A stretch of 64,000 nt of DNA from Acetivibrio straminisolvens JCM 21531 (lineage in GTDB: Bacteria > Bacillota > Clostridia > Acetivibrionales > Acetivibrionaceae). Position numbers and translations under genes: made by a program. The stretch is from positions 1-64,000 of the forward strand of contig NZ_BAVR01000004.1 of NCBI RefSeq assembly GCF_000521465.1, in the 5' to 3' direction. The notes below the pieces were generated by a model that was given only the letters and a program-made list of their open reading frames with translations, was not told the DNA's origin and searched no databases. This document shows, in pieces, positions 59,158 through 64,000 of this stretch (position 1 is the stretch's first letter; the number at the start of each line of letters is the position of its first letter).

Positions 59158-62100
59158 TTATCCAATCTTTCCTAAATCCCTTTTCAATTCCTCTATTCCG
59201 GTCATTATTTTTTTACTCTCTAAGGGTTCGATGACTTTGAGCTTTTTCAATGAAATCTCAGAATCTTCTTCAAAGCTTATCTTGTATTCGGAATTTTCAA
59301 AGGGGTATGTCGGCAAGATCACTCTTCTTGATATATTTATGCTTAATTCCGAAGGATTAAAACTTACACCTATTGTATACAGTTTTGCCATCATCGCCAG
59401 TATCGATTCTACAGGAGCCTTGTCTATGTCAATTTCCAGCCACTGCAAATTCTTAATTTTCATTGCTTCAAACATGTTCCTTACCGACTCTCTATTTCCG
59501 AGATACACCACAGCATCCCTATCAATAAGCAGCTCTAAACAAGCTTCCCGGGACAATTTTTCATCAATTGCCTCCGTCAGGTTTTTAATAAGCCTTTGAG
59601 AATTCTCTCTGTTAATTATACCCAAAGAAGTAATGATAGGACATTTTATCAATGTACCGTCAGCATCATTTGATTCGTCGCCGATATCCGGGCAATGGGT
59701 TTTATTCATTAGAAATTCCGCTGCCTGCCTGATTGAAAGAATTCCTGTCAGCGCAGCCCCTGCCAAAACCGCAGTACCTTCACAAATAATACTCTTTATA
59801 CTGATTTCAAAGCTTTTTAGCATCATACCAAAAGCAAGCTGCAGAGCAAAGCTTTCGATATCCTTCGCATTACGGCTGTCTTTTCCGGTGTATCCGATAT
59901 CTTTAAAGGTTTGCATGCATTTATCATATGCCTCTTTGAAACCAGAAAACCTTTTTGAAATTTCGCAAATATCTGCTTCGGGCAATTCAAAGCTTGAATC
60001 AAATATAAGGTTAAGCGGCGTCAATCTATTCGGATTCGAAGAACCCCGAATTATTTCCGGACTTTCCGAATCGGCTTCTATTTTTGACAATACATTCAAT
60101 AGATGCTCCCTTGAGTCGGTAACCACAGCTGCTTTGTATGTCATCTCCTTTTGGGAATGATTCATCGTAAAGCAGACGGATGGAAGATCGAGCTCCGGAT
60201 TCTTTTCCATATGCTCCCTGAGGTTCTTTGCAACAGTTTTCACTACCTTTTGGTTCCTACCGGTCAGCAAAAGAACATTTTTCTGTTTTTCAACTTCTCC
60301 ATGGGCAGAAATACTCATGGTTTCCGGTGCCTCTTCAAGTATCACATGGGCATTGGTTCCGCCAAAACCGAAAGCATTTACCCCTGCCCTTAAAGGCAAA
60401 CCTTCCGATATCCACGGCATGGGTTTTCCGCTCACGACATAGAATGGTGAATTCTCAAAGTCAATATTCGGGTTTGGTTCCTCATAGTTTACCGTATGCG
60501 GAATCATCTTGTTCTTTAGTGCCAGTACCACTTTAATAACGCTTACAAGCCCTGCTGCCGACAGCATGTGGCCCACGGAGGATTTAACCGAGCCTATACC
60601 GCAGAATTGCTTCTTTGATGTAAAGGAACGCATTGCATAGGTCATTCCTTCAACTTCAATCGGATCACCCAAAGGAGTACCCGTACCGTGGGTTTCGATA
60701 TATGAAACCGTTTCAGGGTCTATTCCGGACCGGATATAGGCATTTCTTATAACCTCGGCCTGTCCTTGGGGACGTGGTGCCGTTATGCCCCGTGAATGTC
60801 CGTCATTGTTAATGGCGGATCCTTTTATCACCGCAAAAATATTATCTCTATCCCTCAATGCATGCTTCAGAGGTTTAAGCAGTACCGCACTGGCACCTTC
60901 AGCCAGAACCATACCGTCTGCCCGTCTGTCAAAAGGATAACATGCTCCTGTAGGAGACAGAGCCGTAACTCTGGAAAGACCGATGAATGGAGTTACGCTC
61001 AAATTAAGATTTATGCCCCCTGCAATAGCCATATCCGCCTGGCCGGTTCTTAAGCTCTCACAGGCCAAATGAAGGGCTACTAGGGATGAAGAGCATGCAG
61101 AGTTGACAATCAGGCTCGGTCCCGACAGATTCAGACAATGGCTGACTCTTGCAGCAATTTCGTTCAATCCGTTTCCGGCTACCGTATCTGCCGACATTCT
61201 GCCCGGTTCCAAAACCTCAATTATGTTTCTCATTATCTCATCCCGGTCTCTCTTGCTCATATTTCTATATGCCAGGCTGTTTTCAATTCTCTTTTTTATA
61301 TCCATATAAGCTTTGTATCCTATAAAATGCTCCGAATAGGTGTTTTGCTCGCATCCTACAAAGACTCCAATTTTATTGGATTTATACTTGCCGCCATAGC
61401 CAGCCTGTTGAATTGCTTCCCATGCGACCTGCAGGAATATTCTCTGCTGTGGATCCGTTGCTTCCGCTTCTAACGGGGACATCCCGAAAAACGCAGGATC
61501 AAAGTCGTAAGGCCGGTCTATAAATCCACCAAATTTGGTATATGAGGTATGCAGTAAATTCCTGTCGCTGCTGTAGTCCTCGTCCATTGACCATCTACCT
61601 TTAGGTACTTCTCTTATAACGCATCTTCCGTTTTTCAGTATGTCCCAGTACTCATCCAGTGTGCTGGCTCCCGGGATTCTCAACCCTATTCCGATAATCG
61701 CAATGTCCTGAATATCATCTCTGTCTTGAGCAGTATTTATATATACATCTTTTCCTGTTGCAGCAACTTCACTTTCAGAATCCGCGCAGATTTCTTCAAT
61801 ATATCTTGAAAGGGCTTGCGGAGTCTGATATTCGAATATTAGTGTGGGATACAACTCCATACCGAGTGCTTTGCCTATTTTGTCAATGGTCTTTGTTGCA
61901 TCCACGGAGCCAAGTCCCATATCAAGGAAATTCATGCTTTCATCAAGGGAATCCGCATCAATTCCAATCTCATCGGCAATTATACCGTAAATTATTTTTC
62001 TTATCTCTTTTGCCGACATATAAGGTATTTTCTTCTTTTTCTCATAAGAAGAAGTATCAAGTTGTCTCTTTTCTACCCTGTCCTCTTTTCTCTCTTCCAT

Positions 62101-64000
62101 AAGGTCCATAATGTGCACAACATTCTGTCCGGAATAATTGAGGACTCTCATAAATGCTTCTGTGGCATCATCTGCAGGCAAGGGTCTTAACCCCTGGGAT
62201 TTTACAGCCAGCATGTATATATCCCCCGATGCAATTCCTTTTCCTTCTCCTGCCCATAGTGAATAATTAATAGCCAGGGATTTACCCGGAGAATCGGTTT
62301 TTGCCCTGTAAATGCTGTAGCTGTCAAGGAAATGGTTCGCAGCAGCATAATCGGCAATTCCTGCGCTCCATTCTTTCTTTGAAGCCGAAACCGAAGATAT
62401 TGATACGAAGAATTTGAGCGGCTCTTTTTTTGTCACCGTATCGGTTGCAATTGTTCCTTGAACCTTGGCCCTAAGAACTCTCTTAATAGTGTCTATGTCC
62501 TTTTCCAAAAGCCTGTAGGAAGATTCATCGAGTATGCCCGCAGCATGTACAACCCCATGTATGGGTCCGAACTGCTCATTAACCTTTCTTATCATTTCCT
62601 CCATCTTTGCTTTATCCGACACATCAACCGCATAATACATTACCTTAGAACCCATTTCTTCAATGGAGCGAATCAAATCAATTTTAAAGGCCGACGAATC
62701 CAGCTCACCCCTGCCCGTAAGCACCAGATTCACCCGTGCAAGCTTGGCAATTGCTTTGGCAATTTCTCCACCTATCTGCCCTGCACCACCGGTAATTAGA
62801 TATGTTTCACCATCATTTACGGATATATTTTTCTCCGAATTGGTCCTTACAGTCTTTTTAAGGCAGCGCACAAAACGAATTCCTTTTCTGATAACCGTAA
62901 TAGCCTCCGAATCCGGCATCTTGCTAAGTTCTTCAACCATTACTTTGGCCGCATTATCCAAGGATGTATATTCACCATAATCCATATCAAGTACACCGGA
63001 AACAAGGCCTTTAATTTCCATACCCATAGCTTGTCCAAAAGTAACAGCTATGGACTGATACGGATTCATAATTCCTTCCTCATCGGATATTGAAAAGGCC
63101 TTGTTTGTAACCGCAAGCACCGTACACCGTCATTTTGTCTTTGAATAAGTGCTTTTCCAAGAAGAATCAAGCTGTATGCACTTTTATAGAACAGTTCATC
63201 ATTTTCCAGCAATTCCGAGAGCGAATTTTTGGCGCTGCTGTAATTCCACATATGGATTACTGCAGATACTTTTCCCTTTATGTCCTCCATCAATCTTATA
63301 TAATCTTCCTGCTTTGCCGGATTTATTGTGAAGCTTGTTCTTCCGTCATAACTGTATTCTTCTCCAATGGAAACACTGTAAATAGTATTTTTATCAGAAT
63401 TGAAATAAGGTTTAAGGCAATTTTTCATGTTTTCATCGCCAAATACAATAACCGCGCCATTTTTTATTTCACAGCCAACGGCAGCATCTTCCCGTCTCCA
63501 GCTCCATTCATAAACCCAATTCTGGTATTTGCCGAATTCGTTTTCCTGTTCTCCAAACAAGGGCCTGTATGTTTTTCTGTTAAACGGATATGCCGGTAGA
63601 TATACTTTTTTATATCCGCATTCGCCGTACAATACTCCGAAATCCAGTTTTATACCAGATTCATAGAGCCTTCCCAAAGTATCCAGGAGCACATCCCAGT
63701 TATCTTTTTTACGGTCCATTGTAGAAAGAATTGTCTTATCCTTTACCATAACCCCTTTTGCCATACCTGTGAGGGTTTTATCCGGACCCATTTCCACAAG
63801 GATGTTTACACCCTTGTCAAACATATATTTTATACTCTGTTCGAATTTACTGCTCCAAGGATATGTTCAAGCCAATACTCTGCAGTAAAAGGTTTGTCAT
63901 AGTTTTCTGCAGTAATATTCGATACTATCGCAATATTCGGAGTGTGGAAAGTCGTAGCCTCAAGAGCTTTCCTGAAATCATTCAGCATTGGAGTCATCAA
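59158..64000 (-). CDS. Modular type I polyketide synthase, C-terminal part (5' end outside window; two frameshifts)
   Basis: At least 1,610 residues, 5' end beyond the window. Breaks near 63840 and 63130 each repair by one base. Order: end of an acyltransferase domain (HTPNIAIVSNITAEN, VEMGPDKTLTGMAKGV); ketoreductase (GGAGQIGGE Rossmann motif near 62780, SISSVSASKKEW, catalytic Tyr in DYAAANHFLD); acyl carrier protein (Ser in DMGLGSVDATK near 61905; the usual Asp before Ser is Gly); ketosynthase from about 61715 to 60340 with active Cys in NSACSSSL, His in ETHGTGTPLGDP and in KSSVGHMLSAAG, and an insertion before the Cys; then an AT-like region (60280-59300) lacking GHSxG. It ends with LPTYPFENSEYKI and no ACP or thioesterase. 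Product unknown. Confidence 0.9.

Overview
The window looks like a low-GC Firmicute of the cellulosome-forming Clostridium/Acetivibrio thermocellum group. The best clues are a GH74 xyloglucanase with a C-terminal dockerin that closely resembles C. thermocellum Xgh74A from memory without being identical, a neighbouring GH53 galactanase with dockerin, a CotH protein, an S-layer homology protein, T-box and ydaO riboswitches and strong AGGAGG ribosome binding sites. A close sister species (C. straminisolvens is one candidate) fits better than C. thermocellum itself. About half of the genes are split into two or more frames. Where I traced the break it nearly always repairs by adding one base to a short homopolymer, and the repaired products have normal family lengths, so most breaks look like sequencing undercalls. 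I annotate such genes as single CDSs and give the break.

Layout. 1-5 kb (- strand): exopolysaccharide control, with a Wzz/tyrosine-kinase fusion, an SGNH-like protein lacking its catalytic residues, an anchored protein, RfbC and a CpsB-type phosphatase. 5-8 kb: SLH surface protein and a HIT hydrolase. 8-15 kb: a ~1977-residue WXG100-like/RHS polymorphic toxin followed by two paralogous membrane proteins that look like immunity genes. 15-24 kb: ACT regulator, homoserine dehydrogenase and aspartate kinase, then an HD-GYP response regulator, a Gfo/Idh/MocA oxidoreductase, a CheY-like protein and threonine synthase. 24-32 kb: patatin, TPR protein, FolC, SecA, a DUF5317 protein, a small secreted protein and YerC. 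32-38 kb: an 840-bp intergenic region with two orphan terminators, the CCA-adding enzyme, an alpha/beta hydrolase, LeuA behind two tandem leucine T-boxes, and a type II thioesterase.

38-43 kb: PhoR/PhoP next to decayed pstB and phoU remnants, and cardiolipin synthase. 43-48 kb: cellulosomal GH74 and GH53 enzymes. 48-52 kb: a c-di-AMP (ydaO) riboswitch leading into a small PII-like protein with an apparent ATT start, then a DtxR-family regulator divergent from feoAB. 52-58 kb: CotH, DUF4956 and VTC-domain operon divergent from a two-component system. 58-64 kb: ApbE with an FMN-binding protein, then the 3' part of a large modular polyketide synthase that runs off the window.

The most unusual items are the riboswitch/PII-like unit, the WXG/RHS toxin with doubled immunity genes, the near-identical tandem T-boxes, the PKS ending in KS plus a degenerate AT, the pseudo-SGNH protein and the eroded pst-phoU locus. 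I found no rRNA, tRNA, CRISPR array or insertion sequence.
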